A program made the position numbers and the translations under genes. From the NCBI GenBank assembly GCA_018136815.1, contig CM030934.1, forward strand, positions 5,417,318 to 5,481,317: a stretch of 64,000 nucleotides of DNA. The letters run 5' to 3'. This DNA is from Isochrysis galbana. Lineage: Eukaryota > Haptophyta > Isochrysidales > Isochrysidaceae. This document shows, piece after piece, positions 53,001 through 63,085 of this stretch. How positions within the stretch are numbered: position 1 is the first letter of the stretch; every line of letters begins with the position of its first letter. The notes under the pieces were generated by a model. That model ran no database searches. It saw only the letters and a program-made list of their open reading frames with translations, and was not told the DNA's origin.

Positions 53001-55628
53001 CGGCGCCGGTGGTGAGGAGGGTAATGGGGGCGGCGCGCTGGGCGGTCGTGCCGGGGGGGACGGAGGTGGCAATGGCGATGGTGGTGGTATCGCAGGCGGC
53101 GCGCTGCGTGACGGGTAGCAAGTGGTGGCGCTTGGATTGTAGTTGATGGCCCTAGGGTCGGTACAACCTACTATAGTCACTGGGAACACGCATTTGCGCC
53201 AGTCGGCATATCTGGCAAATGGATCATAGTTCAGAGCCAATGACGACGTGCACCCAGTGTATTGGCAGCATGTTCCAGGCGGCGCAGGAGGTGGTGACGG
53301 TGGCGATGGCGGCGGTGATGGTGGCGCCGGAAGCGAGGGCGGCGATGGCGGCGGCGGCGAGATGGGTGGCATTCTTGGCGGAGGCGATCTTGGCGGAGGA
53401 GGCAACGGGGGCGGAGCTGACGGTGGAGACGACGGTGGCGACGGACCCTGAGGCGGAGGCGAGGGTGGTGGCGGTGCTGCTGGTGGCGACGGCGGGAGAG
53501 ACGGTGGTGCCGGGGATGACGGTGGTGGCAGAGGAGAAGGGGAAGCAGGGGGTGGTGGCGGCGCAGGGTCCGGCGGCGGCGGCGGCGGCGCTGGTGGAGG
53601 AGGCGATGGTGGTGGACTCGGAGGCGGCGGTTCAGGCGAGGGAGGGAATGATGGAGGTGGCGAAGGGTACGGGGAGAAAGGTGGGGGGGGACTCGGTGGA
53701 GGGTGAATGGGCGGACCGGACGGTGGAGGCTGCGATGGCGGAGGCGGTGAAGGAGGCGGTGAGGGGGGCGGCAAGGGCGGCGGCGGCCTCGGTGAAGGTG
53801 GTGGCGGACTCGATGGGGGAGGAGGGAACGGGGGCGGATAGGGCAAGTATCGAGGGGCCTTCGGTGGCGAGGGGGGCGGAGGGGACGGCGGATCTGGCGG
53901 CAGCGAGGGCGGCGAGGGCGGTGGCGGCGAGGACGGTGGTCGCCTTGGCGGCGGCGGGAACGGTGGTGGTGATGGTGGAATGGGCTGGATTGGTGGTGGC
54001 GGAAATGGAGGGTTGGAGGGGGATGGCGGCAGCGAGGGCGGAGGCGAAGGTGGAGGCGGCGAGGGTGGGGGTGGCGAGGGCAGGGGTGTATCGGGAGGTG
54101 GTGGCGACGGAGAGGGAGGGAATGGCGGGGGTCTCGGGGGGGCGGGGGGAGACGGGGGCGGGGGTGATGGCGACGGCAAACGAGGCGGCGGGCTTGGCGG
54201 CGGCGGCGAGGGTGGAGAAGATGGAGGAGGCGATGGTGGCGGTGGCGTTGGCGGCGGTGATGGCGGAGGCGGCGAGGGGGGCGGAGGCGAGGGAGGTGGA
54301 GGCGAGGGGGGAGGCGGTGACGGAGGTGGGGGAGACGGGGGCGGCGGTGTCGGGGGCGGCGATGGCGGCGGTGAAGGAGGCCATGCAGGAGGGCTAGGTG
54401 GAATGGTCTGTGGCAGTGATGGTGGCGAAGGTGGTAACGACGGTGGAGATGGAGAGCCAGGCGGTGGCGAAGGGGGTGGCGGCGAGGGAGGGGGGGGCGA
54501 CGGCGGTGGTAAGGGGGGCGGCGGCGAGGGCGGCGGCGGCGAGGGAGGAGAAGGCGACTGTGGCGGCGCGGATGGCGGTGGAAGCTTGGGGGGCGCTTTG
54601 GGCGGGGGAGAAGGCGGCGGACTAGGAGGCGGCGGCGATGGAGGGGGTAGTGTCGGCGGCGGGGATGACGGAGAAGGGGGCTTTGGAGGCGGAGGCGACG
54701 GCGAGGGACTCGGTGGCGAGATCGGAGGCGGAGGAGACGGTGGAGGGCTAGGAGGTGGATTTGGCGGTGGCGGATAGGATGGTGGTGCCGGTGGTGGCCT
54801 CGGCGGCGGCGGTGACGGTGGCGAGGGTGGCGGGGGAAATGGAGGAGGCGATGGCACAGTACCGCCTGGAGGTCTAGGAGGCGGAAAAGGCGGCGGCTTA
54901 GGAGAAGGGAAGGGGGGTGGAGCGGGGGGTGGTGCGATCGGAGGTGAGCGAGGTGGCGGTGGCGGTGGCGGCTCACGAGGCGGCGGCGGACTTGGACGGG
55001 GCCGGAAGGGTGGAGGAGATGGCGGCGGCTGAATAGGTGAGGGAAACGCTGGTGGGGGAAACGCGGGGGGTGGCTCTGTGGGTGGTGGCCTCGCAGGGGG
55101 CACTGACGGCGGTGGCATCGGCGAAGGCGGGGGTGGCGGCGGCGGCGGTGGTGATGGACGTGGTGGACGTGGCGGCGGCAGATGCGCCGCGCACGAGATG
55201 ACAAAGGCGGAGTGGTAGTTGGCCGCTTCCGGGTCGGTACAGCCAATATGGTCATATATGCACGTGCCATCATGGAACGTTGCTGATGCGTCGTAGTTGC
55301 TCGCGTCCGGGTTCGTGCAGCCTCCGTACATGCACGCTTCTGGCACATGCACATCGGCAGCGCTCCAGTAGTTGGCGGCAGATGGGTCCTTGCAGCCGCT
55401 CACAAGATACACGCACGCCCATTGTCTGGCAATCCAGACCACCTTGTCGGCAGCCGTGCCGGAGCTCTGGTAATTCAGCGCGCTTGGGTCTGAGCAGTAG
55501 AAGAGCGGTGGGTAGAAGCACTCCCCGCCGGGCTCCGCATTCGGGTGATAGTTGTCTGCCCTCACGTCGGTGCAGCGCCCCTTCAGTGGAGTGAATGCCG
55601 GCGGCAGCAGCATGAGCGTGGCGAGCAT
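50050..55628 (-). CDS. Hydroxyproline-rich single-pass cell-surface protein, frame broken at a C homopolymer
   Basis: Two overlapping minus-strand frames together encode about 1860 residues. The N-terminus, from the ATG at 55626-55628 (MLATLMLLPPAF), is followed by Cys repeats of the form GCxDPxAxNYxxxA (CSDPSALNYQSS, GCTNPDASNYDAS, GCTDPEAANYHSA). A Pro/Ser tract of roughly 900 residues, typical of algal extensin/pherophorin-like glycoproteins, contains a short Cys island (near GCTSSLALNYDP). More GCxxPxAxNY repeats follow, then one membrane segment, VAIGVGAGVGVLFIVILLVA, a basic stop and a cytoplasmic tail. The frame changes inside a run of 10 G at 52445-52454; one more base would join both halves. 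That may be sequencing error or a real break. The tail crosses the 100-N gap, so the stop at 50050 is uncertain. Likely role: cell covering or adhesion. Confidence 0.82.
50101..50200. other. Assembly gap (100 N)
   Basis: A 100-N placeholder falls in the cytoplasmic-tail coding region of the surface-protein gene. Confidence 0.99.
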
Positions 55629-57769
55629 GCTGCCGCGGCGCGTGCGGAGCGCCGAGGCGCCGCAAAAGAGAAGGGGGGGTGTGGAGCGGGGGGCGAGAGG
55701 AAGCCCACGGGCGAGCAGAGGAGCCTGAGCGCGGCGGTTTGGTGGGCGTTCGTTCAGCAGCGGCTCTCCTCCCCCCTCCCCCCTCCCCTCGCGATATCGC
55801 CAGAGCCCCTGACGGCAGAACTCCCATGATGCGAGCCAATGAGACATAGATCGTTGCTGGACTCCGAAACGCTGATAAGCCTTGTCCCGCCCAGATCTTC
55901 GAACGATCGATGCGCCCTGTACTTTAAAGAAGCCATTTGCTGACTTTCCCTAGATTTGCTTTTAATATTTGCCAGAGGGCCAAGAGAGCAAGGCCCGGGG
56001 ACCGACCTCGCCTCTTGGGGGACGCGTCAACGACACCCTTTCTCCTCTAACCTCTAACCCTCTCTGCTCTCGCCAGGTGATAGCTCCATCATGCGGGGGC
56101 CATCCGACCTCTGCTCCGAGTAATCTAATCTTTGGGGGTGTTCCTGTAGAAAGGGGAAGAGGCAGAGATAGAAATATGAGTGTGAAAGGGAGGGGCCTGG
56201 AGGGGGCGACGGTGGGGACCGGAGCAGCGAGCTGTGACCAGGGGGGGGGGGGAAGGGGGAGGTGTTCAACGGTGACTCCTCGCGGCCACATTCGCATCGT
56301 TCGATCATTCATCACGCCTACCTCAAGTCGCCCGATACTCCTAGCCCACTCGCAGCCACCCTCATTCTGTGACACGAAGCGCTTTGAAAGGCCGTGGCAA
56401 GACAGCTGGGAATTGGGCGGCGACGTTGCGCAGACTGCATCTATATGGAGTGGCACGTTGTTTATCTCGGGCTCAGTGTCCTTCTGTCGCCTCGTGCGCA
56501 GTGTTCTCGCCACAACGGCAAAAGATAACAATAAGCCAGGACCTCTGGCCACGCCACCCACACTGAGTAGCACTTGCTCAGTTCAGAGAATGCGGTGTGA
56601 GACTTAGGTTTCCTGCCTACAGTGCGTGGGAGCACACATCCCTGGTTGACGATGTGCTTCAGTAAGGTCGATGCAGCAACCATTCGCGCCATGTTGTGAT
56701 TTGTGATGCAGAGAGCTCGTTGGAAGTTTGTCAGTCGATCTTCTCTGCCATCTAGGATCTCACGACAACGAGGCACACATGTTGCACATTCAGACTTCAT
56801 GAACGTCGATTTATCAGCAGCACGGTTGCCATCTCTGCTGATTGTGGCTTGACAGATGGGTCTTGTGAGCGTGCTGCTTCATGGAGTGTTATTAGTCTCA
56901 CGACCATCGGGCAGGCCTATGGAGCACAGGGAGAGAGTTTTGACCTTGTGGGTACTTGGGAGCGATGAGACGCCGTCAATATTGTGCAGCACATGCTGAC
57001 AACGAGTGTACTCTTGATCACGTCTTCCGATCGAACCTTAATCATCTCGATTACACAACACTGGTCCTCCATCGAGCTGTGGTGTGCTCCTCCATCGTGC
57101 TGTGGTGTGCGGGAGCACCCCACTTTGTAGCCGTGAAGGAGGCTCTTCAAACTCACCCCTCCCGTTCTGCAATGGCGACATACAGGATGTCAGCAGTTAC
57201 TATTCGCCGTGCTGGACTTGTTTGAATAGAACACGCAGCCACTGCGAGTTCCCTTATGGCTCCACTAATTTGATGCAAATGTTAGCAAGTTATTCCTGCA
57301 GTTCAAAATGTTCAAAATCTGATTCCGTTCACAGGAGTAGTTGTGGGGACACAGGGACAGGGAAGTGAATAGCCCAACAAAACCAACCAACCAACTAACC
57401 GCCCGCCTGCCTCGGTTCCAAACCTCTTGTTTGCTTGATTCTGGAAACACCCGCGTGGTAGACCGGTAGCTTGTCACATTTGTTTTCCTTGCGCACGGCA
57501 TTGAAGGTGGCTCGACGAGTTCAACGCGCATCTACGTAGGCGAGGGCTGCATACTTGTGTTCTAATGTGCTTTGAGAATGCGTGGGAGCTTTCCTTGCTT
57601 GCAGTAACTGTCTGATGTCTTTCCATTGTGGCGTTATCCGCATGTGTGAGCTGCTTTTGATGTGCTTCGTGCTAAGCGCCCTAGTACTTTGTTCTCTATT
57701 TCGACTTGTAGCTCTGCCATGGCCTTGTGCATTAAACACATCTGAAGATTCGGGGCAACCAACTTTTGT
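55629..57769. other. Upstream flank of surface-protein gene and unassigned region
   Basis: C-rich blocks near 55765-55790 lie upstream of the surface-protein start. An in-frame ATG also exists at 55845-55847, but the residues between look unlike a secretion signal. From 56000 to 57769 composition falls toward 50% GC and no gene is recognised; short frames at 56462-56800 and 57521-57739 lack support. Confidence 0.35.
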
Positions 57770-58289
57770 TTAAGGTGGTAGGTACAACTATCGGCGGGGC
57801 TTCTACGGCCGATCCCATGGGCGGCGGCCGCGCTGGCACGGGCCCGCTCCTCTGGGGCTATGGCTCCGCAACCCTTAGCAGAAGGGCCGCTGGGCCGCGG
57901 CTGTGGAGAGCCATCCACCTGGGCCATGATCGGGCCCGGATGGCTGGTTCCTCCCATTGTCGCGATCGCCGAGGGTGGGCCTCCTCCCCCACCCCTCTCC
58001 TCGCCGCCAGCGTGGCAGCGAGGAGCGAGCGCAAGGCGGGTCTGGTGGGCATATGCGCGGCCTCTTGGGCGCAGAAGCGGGGCAGGTCGGCAACACCGAT
58101 ATGTGGGGCAACTCTCGTGCCGCTGGGCGCGCAATGATGGCCGCAGGTGCCGCGTTCTGGCGGCCATTCTGGCGGGCTCTCAACGTTGGTGTTGAACGTC
58201 TGCATGCGAGGCGGCAGAATTCGAGGTGGTGGCGGGCAGGAGCGGCGCTCCCCGGCTACGAGGCGCATGCAGATTCGTCCAGATTGCCT

Positions 58290-58829
58290 TGGGGCTCCAT
58301 GCACGGGCGTGGCTTGCTGTGCATAGCCTCCTAGAGTCCGCGCTTGGCGTCGGAGTTGAATATCGCCGGATATCAGCAGAAGCATGCGCAAGGAGTGTCC
58401 GTGCCGTACGTGTTGGTGTGAGCGCTGAGGTTGGTTTCAAGAGCTGTGAGTAGGCTCATATGGAAGATCAGAGTAAATGCTCTCTAGCTCATATTTTTTG
58501 GTGTATTTTACAGGCCCTCCCGGAGACTTAAAGGCGTCTAAGTCCAAAAAATACCCATTGCTGTCTTTTCTCAAGTTACCGTGGCTCAAAAGACGGATTG
58601 CAAGTCCCTAAAATTCACCAGAAAATATGAGGTAGAGAGCATTTACTCTGATCTTCCATATGAGCCTACTCACAGCTCTTGAAACCAACCTCAGCGCTCA
58701 CACCAACACGTACGGCACGGACACTCCTTGCGCATGCTTATGCTGATATCCGGCGATATTCAACTCCGACGCCAAGCGCGGACTCTAGGAGGCTATGCAC
58801 AGCAAGCCACGCCCGTGCATGGAGCCCCA
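58290..58829. repeat. 221-base inverted repeat
   Basis: The arms 58290-58510 and 58609-58829 are inverted copies with only a few differences, separated by about 98 bases. They lie inside the TTAA transposon, starting 13 bases after the transposase stop. A transcript through it would form a long hairpin. Confidence 0.9.
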
Positions 58830-58842
58830 ACACAACCTGCGA

Positions 58843-61698
58843 CTAGAACACGCACTCTTCGCACTCATCAAGCAACAGGTACCAAGCACCGTGCTCCACG
58901 GATGACAGTGAGTCGTCGTCCGCCGCTGTGGTGAAGTACGAATCGTGCGACAGGTAATGCGCGGCCGTTGTGTCATCAACGTCATAGTACACCAGCCAGT
59001 TTGCGACGTCCTCGCCATCTAGCTCAGTGTCGTCCATATTTGCTTCGAGGATGGTGCCTTGCAGCCACCCAGCTCCATCCCAATAGCACATCACCGTCCG
59101 ATCGGTCAGATCCTCTGTCTCAGCCGGTGGGACGCGCTGCTGTGGATGCCAACCGGTTGCACCGCTGCAAACCATGCCGTGCGCTGCAGCCGCGTGATCT
59201 TGGGACGACCCGGCACCTGATATGTCGGCATCCTCCCCTACTAGACTTCCCCCGTTGAGGAGGTTGCGGCACCTTGTCGACTTTGCATGGCACAGGTTGG
59301 TGCACATTGTGGCGGCTTCCCGGCAAGGGCAGCCACGTTGGCACGTGGCGGTGCACGTACACGCTCCTACCACACCTTTACCCTGCGCTCCAGAAGTCGA
59401 ACGGGACTTGCCACCGGTGTCGCCCTTGTACTTGTAGCGATGATCGGTCTTATAGTTTTGGCGTTTCTCAGTGAGAGATTTGCGCTGTTGGCTACGCTTC
59501 CGTTTGTACTCTACTGTTTTCCGGAACATGCTGCGTTTCGCTCTGACAGACACTCGCTGCATCCACTGCGCGCGCTGCGCAGGCCTACTCTGCAGGCCAA
59601 CGAGCTCGAAGAGGCGCGACTCCATCGTCCCGAAGGCCTCGATCCTGTCGTCTGTCTCACCTTTCAACAAGAGCTGCCTGCGAAATTTGTGGATGCAAAC
59701 GTTCTGCACGTGTGCCATAGCGAGACCAGTGGAGCAAACGTAGTGTGTGGGCCTCAGCTGCTTCTCCTTGGTTCTGTAATGCAGTGCAACGGTGCCGACG
59801 CGCTCTGAGGCATTCTGGCACATTGCGCCACGCTCCGGGTGAATCACACCATCGATATTGTTAAAGAACTTAGTCTTGAGCCACGCCTCCATTTCGGCCC
59901 GGAAGTCTGCACAATCATTCCACTGCCGGGACACGTATGGCTCACCGTTTGGCAATGTCAGGTCATGCAAGCGGCAAGTCCGTAGCTTGCCGGTGAGGAA
60001 GCCCTTCCCCTCGTGGATATTGCTAAGGTGATTCACCATTTCTTCGATCCCTTGGACTGCAAGGGACGACATTGATGGTAACGGAGACTGCATGTCCGGA
60101 GATTGCTCTGTGCCTGCCGCGGCTGCTGCTTCCCTCGCAGTCCGAGCCTCGGTCTCCGCTTTCGCGCGCCAGTCCTTCGCGCTGCGCAAAGCTGCCGATG
60201 TAGATCGCTGCCATGATTTGACAAGAGGGTGAGCCTGCACATTCAGACCGCGATGGTCTTTGGGCTGCCGCTTGTCCACTTCGCCTAGCTGAGTGATACG
60301 GTCCTTGCAACTGCACGTCTTATGAAGGCGATGTCCAACCTCGAACGCCTTTGCGCCTGCGTTCTTGCCCAAGTGGTTGGAGCAGTCGAAAACGCGAAGT
60401 TGGGAACAGTAGTTCGTGCGGCCGGTGGTTTGCTTCGCCTTGGCAAGCACTAGCGGGATCAACAAGTTCGTTGAGGCGTCACCGTCGAGCACGATACCGT
60501 CGAGGGAAGGACGAACACGCAGGTTGTACTTGTCAATGAGGGCGTCGAGATCGCCTTTCTCGAACCAGTCGACTATGTCATCCAGCATCTCGCCGCAGCC
60601 GATGGCGTCCATGGCCTTCGGAGTGAACTCAAAACCGCCCTTACCACTGAGCATGTCCGTGCCAATGCAGTAGTGCCGATACGCGAGGATGCCCCCGGAG
60701 TCGAGGTCACACATTGTGCCTGAGCCATTGAGCGAGTTGCGTCCACGTGTGAGCCAGAACATGTCGTTCGTGAGGACGAGCTGTTCGATTGAACCGTATC
60801 GTACGACCAAGTAGCGCACCAACTCAAGCATCTCCTTCTGCAGCTTCTCGATCCACGGTAGGAGCTTGCTAAGGTATCGGTCGAAGGTGTTATGCGACAT
60901 CACTTGCTCCCCTTGCGCGATCGCCACAGTTGCGTAGTCCGAATACATCTGCCCTGCGAGCAGGCACCCAAGAACCTTCATCACGATGTACTCCGGTCGA
61001 GAGTTGGTTTGCTTCCTCCGCTTTTGCTTCCGCCGATCATTCTTAGTCAGCCCATCGCCATCCTCATCCATTCCCTCCGAGCCCGAGTCCACGTCGAGAT
61101 TGATACGGCATGCCTTGCCCGTCTTGATGTTGATCATGTCCCCACACACTGAGCACATGAACGGGAGCATCACCGAGTGAATGGCCATCTTCGACTCAGG
61201 AGCCACCGGGATGAACTCGGCCGAGCAGCACTTTGACTGCGTCTTCATCGCGATGGAGTTGGCGAGCTCACGGACGTCCACGGTGGAGAACACGTCGAAG
61301 GCTGCGCTCGCAGTCGCAGCCTCGATGCGCGCCTTCAGCTCGCGCAGCTGCTTTGCTTCCTGGCGGTCGTGAGCTGCTGCCTCAGCAGGCGAGAAGATGT
61401 CACTGCGCCGGCGCTTGCGTGGGCCCGATGGAGGAGATGCGGCTGGCGATGCCCTTCCCTTGCCGCGTGGACGACCGCGCTTTGCTTGTGGCGCGCCTGC
61501 GCCATTCCGCATCGCCTCGGCTGCAGCTGGCCTCGCTGCTTTCTTTGGCCGGCCGCGAGGTCGAGGTGGAGGTGGGGCTTCCTCAGCCATGGGAAGCTCA
61601 TGGTCCGAGTCTCCATCCGGCCCTTCCATCACCATCACTTCCTCCTCCCCAGCCTCTGAGGCCGAGTCGCTGAAGGCCTCCGCGCGAAGTCGCCGCAT
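58843..61698 (-). CDS. Transposase-like protein with AT-hooks, CXC cluster and Tudor-like end
   Basis: The protein has 951 residues from the ATG at 61696-61698. An ATG 99 bases upstream lies outside the transposon ends and is therefore rejected. An acidic N-terminus is followed by two AT-hook motifs (PRGRPKK near 47, KRGRPRGK near 73) and a Cys pair region (CSVCGDMINIKTGKAC). The central part resembles DDE-type transposases: PEYIVMKVLGCLLAGQMY, LVLTNDMFW, GIVLDGDAST, LRVFDCSNHLGKN, HPERGAMCQN. The Asp residues in NDMFW, DGDAS and FDCSNH are candidates for the catalytic set, but I cannot fix the triad. Residues 780-811 form a CXC cluster (CTCTATCQRGCPC, CHAKSTRC). Residues about 868-920 (YWDGAGWLQGTI, NWLVYYDVDD) look like a Tudor/Agenet fold. 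The frame is intact. Confidence 0.78.
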   Translation of the reverse strand: MRRLRAEAFSDSASEAGEEEVMVMEGPDGDSDHELPMAEEAPPPPRPRGRPKKAARPAAAEAMRNGAGAPQAKRGRPRGKGRASPAASPPSGPRKRRRSDIFSPAEAAAHDRQEAKQLRELKARIEAATASAAFDVFSTVDVRELANSIAMKTQSKCCSAEFIPVAPESKMAIHSVMLPFMCSVCGDMINIKTGKACRINLDVDSGSEGMDEDGDGLTKNDRRKQKRRKQTNSRPEYIVMKVLGCLLAGQMYSDYATVAIAQGEQVMSHNTFDRYLSKLLPWIEKLQKEMLELVRYLVVRYGSIEQLVLTNDMFWLTRGRNSLNGSGTMCDLDSGGILAYRHYCIGTDMLSGKGGFEFTPKAMDAIGCGEMLDDIVDWFEKGDLDALIDKYNLRVRPSLDGIVLDGDASTNLLIPLVLAKAKQTTGRTNYCSQLRVFDCSNHLGKNAGAKAFEVGHRLHKTCSCKDRITQLGEVDKRQPKDHRGLNVQAHPLVKSWQRSTSAALRSAKDWRAKAETEARTAREAAAAAGTEQSPDMQSPLPSMSSLAVQGIEEMVNHLSNIHEGKGFLTGKLRTCRLHDLTLPNGEPYVSRQWNDCADFRAEMEAWLKTKFFNNIDGVIHPERGAMCQNASERVGTVALHYRTKEKQLRPTHYVCSTGLAMAHVQNVCIHKFRRQLLLKGETDDRIEAFGTMESRLFELVGLQSRPAQRAQWMQRVSVRAKRSMFRKTVEYKRKRSQQRKSLTEKRQNYKTDHRYKYKGDTGGKSRSTSGAQGKGVVGACTCTATCQRGCPCREAATMCTNLCHAKSTRCRNLLNGGSLVGEDADISGAGSSQDHAAAAHGMVCSGATGWHPQQRVPPAETEDLTDRTVMCYWDGAGWLQGTILEANMDDTELDGEDVANWLVYYDVDDTTAAHYLSHDSYFTTAADDDSLSSVEHGAWYLLLDECEECVF

Positions 61699-61784
61699 TG
61701 CTTGCGCGAGCGAAGGGAAAGGGAAAGGAGGGGGCGGGTGGGGGGGGGGGGGGAGCCGAAAAAAACCTGCACCTACCACCTTAA

Positions 61785-61860
61785 AGGATAGGTTCATGGA
61801 GCGCGCGCTGCTCCCCTCTCCCCTCTTGCAATTCAGGTAGGCCGCTAGCGCGGGCGATCA
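61785..61860 (+). other. ATGGAGCGCGC module next to the transposon
   Basis: Immediately right of the TTAA duplication, GGATAGGTTC and an ATG at 61796 begin MERALLPSPLLQFR, matching starts at 34766 and 49936. The transposon apparently inserted into the 5' part of another copy of this repeat. Confidence 0.5.
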
Positions 61861-61884
61861 GCCGCATGGACACGCCGAGGCGAG

Positions 61885-62045
61885 AAGCGCTCAATCACCA
61901 TCACCCACCGCATGGAAAAGCGTTCAATCACCATCAGCCTACACGTGGAACGCGTTCAATCACCATCACCCCCACCGCATGGAAAAGCGTTCAATCACCA
62001 TCAGCCTACACGTGGAACGCGTTCAATCGCCATCACCCCCACCCT
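61885..62045. repeat. 67-base tandem repeat
   Basis: A unit with CGCATGGAAAAGCGTTCAAT and CTACACGTGGAACGCGTTCA is present twice (about 61909-61975 and 61976-62042), with an extra partial copy to the left. GCGTTCAATCACCATC recurs as a sub-repeat. Confidence 0.85.
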
Positions 62046-62939
62046 CCGCTCGAAGCGCTCGATGGCAGACACTGACAGCTACTCCTACCATGACCTTTCA
62101 GACATCTTCCCATCAGCAACAAACAACGACTCTTTCACGGCCGCGTCAGCTGCCGGCTCGATCGAGCTTCGAGCGGAGAGGTAGACTGAGGTTCAGAGGA
62201 TTGCAACGCGTGGCGTCGGAGAGTAGAGACGAGGCTAGCTAGCGAGCTAGTGGGAGAGAGAGAGAATGAGAGTGAGAGCTTCTTAGGTCCAAGGTAGACA
62301 CGAGGGGCTACGACGCGGGGACCCAAAAAGTTGCTGATCGCCAGAGACACACAAACTAAACCAAACGGGGCGAAAACTAACCACACTTGGACGGACGGCC
62401 AAGCGTCGGCACCAAGGCAACTTAGCAGCGCACGGACATGCGACAGAGGGGGGCGGCACAACGAGGGCAGACCTCGCTGGGGGAGCTGCGACCGAGGTAT
62501 AACAGAAGACAGACGACAATCGTGGAACGTTTGATGACATCAAGAGAAAGTAGGAGAAGAGGCGATATACCCATCAACGAGACCTTGAGACTTAAAATAG
62601 CTCACAGGCTAGAAGTAAAAGTCTGTCCTCGTATGGAATACGACAACCAACCTTTTGCTCTGGCTCTGGGGGAGCGAGTTCGAGTCTTCAGCGCGCTCTG
62701 CAGTTCGAGCCCCGCTCCACTACGCTCCTCTCCGCTCTTCTTCTACCGTTAAAATCTGCCCTCCGTCGCCTTGCCAAAAGACACGTCCTCCGCATTCCTC
62801 TGCCTGCTTCCTTGCCAGTTTCTTTCGCCCCGGTTTCCCGCTTGTCTCTAAATCGGTTTCACCGCATTAAGTTAAATGTTAAGACCAAGCTTAGAGGGGA
62901 AACTCCAAGTCTAGTTCCGTTACCGCAAAAATCTCGTTC
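62046..62939. other. Intergenic, nothing recognised
   Basis: Short frames occur on both strands, but no family or splice pattern is recognised. Confidence 0.3.
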
Positions 62940-63085
62940 ATCTCTCATCTCGTCACATCTCGTCGGGCCCTCGGGCCCTCGGGCCATCTCGTTCATCTCG
63001 TTACTCGTTACATCTCGTCGGGCCCTCGGGCCTCGGGCCATCTCGTTCATCTCGTTACTCGTTACATCTCGTCGGGCCCTCAGGC
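62940..63085. repeat. About 54-base tandem repeat
   Basis: CATCTCGTCGGGCCCTC begins copies near 62956, 63011 and 63064, with GGGCC and CTCGTTCATCTCGTTA sub-motifs between. The third copy is partial. Confidence 0.8.

Larger units (their letters stand above)
57774..61780 (-). mobile_element. 4-kb DNA transposon with TTAA target duplication
   Basis: GGTGGTAGGT (57774-57783) and its inverse ACCTACCACC (61771-61780) form the tips, each directly next to TTAA (57770-57773 and 61781-61784). TTAA duplications are typical of piggyBac and Kolobok elements. The minus strand encodes one large transposase-like protein; the left 1 kb carries a long inverted repeat. I do not assign a superfamily. Confidence 0.8.

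Noticed and set aside
52501-54777. Plus-strand Gly-rich open frames
   Set aside because: They are the antisense of the polyproline rod (GGxGGxGG complementary to PPxPPx). The minus strand carries Cys repeats and a membrane segment that explain the region.
57634-58391. Minus-strand genes at the left end of the TTAA transposon
   Set aside because: Several overlapping frames are open because of GC content; none has a recognisable domain and one crosses the transposon tip.
61699-61797. Longer N-terminus of the transposase starting at 61797
   Set aside because: That ATG lies outside the transposon tip (61780), so it cannot belong to the mobile gene; the ATG at 61698 is inside.
62950-63070. CRISPR array
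   Set aside because: The repeats are contiguous tandem units without unique spacers, in a eukaryotic genome.
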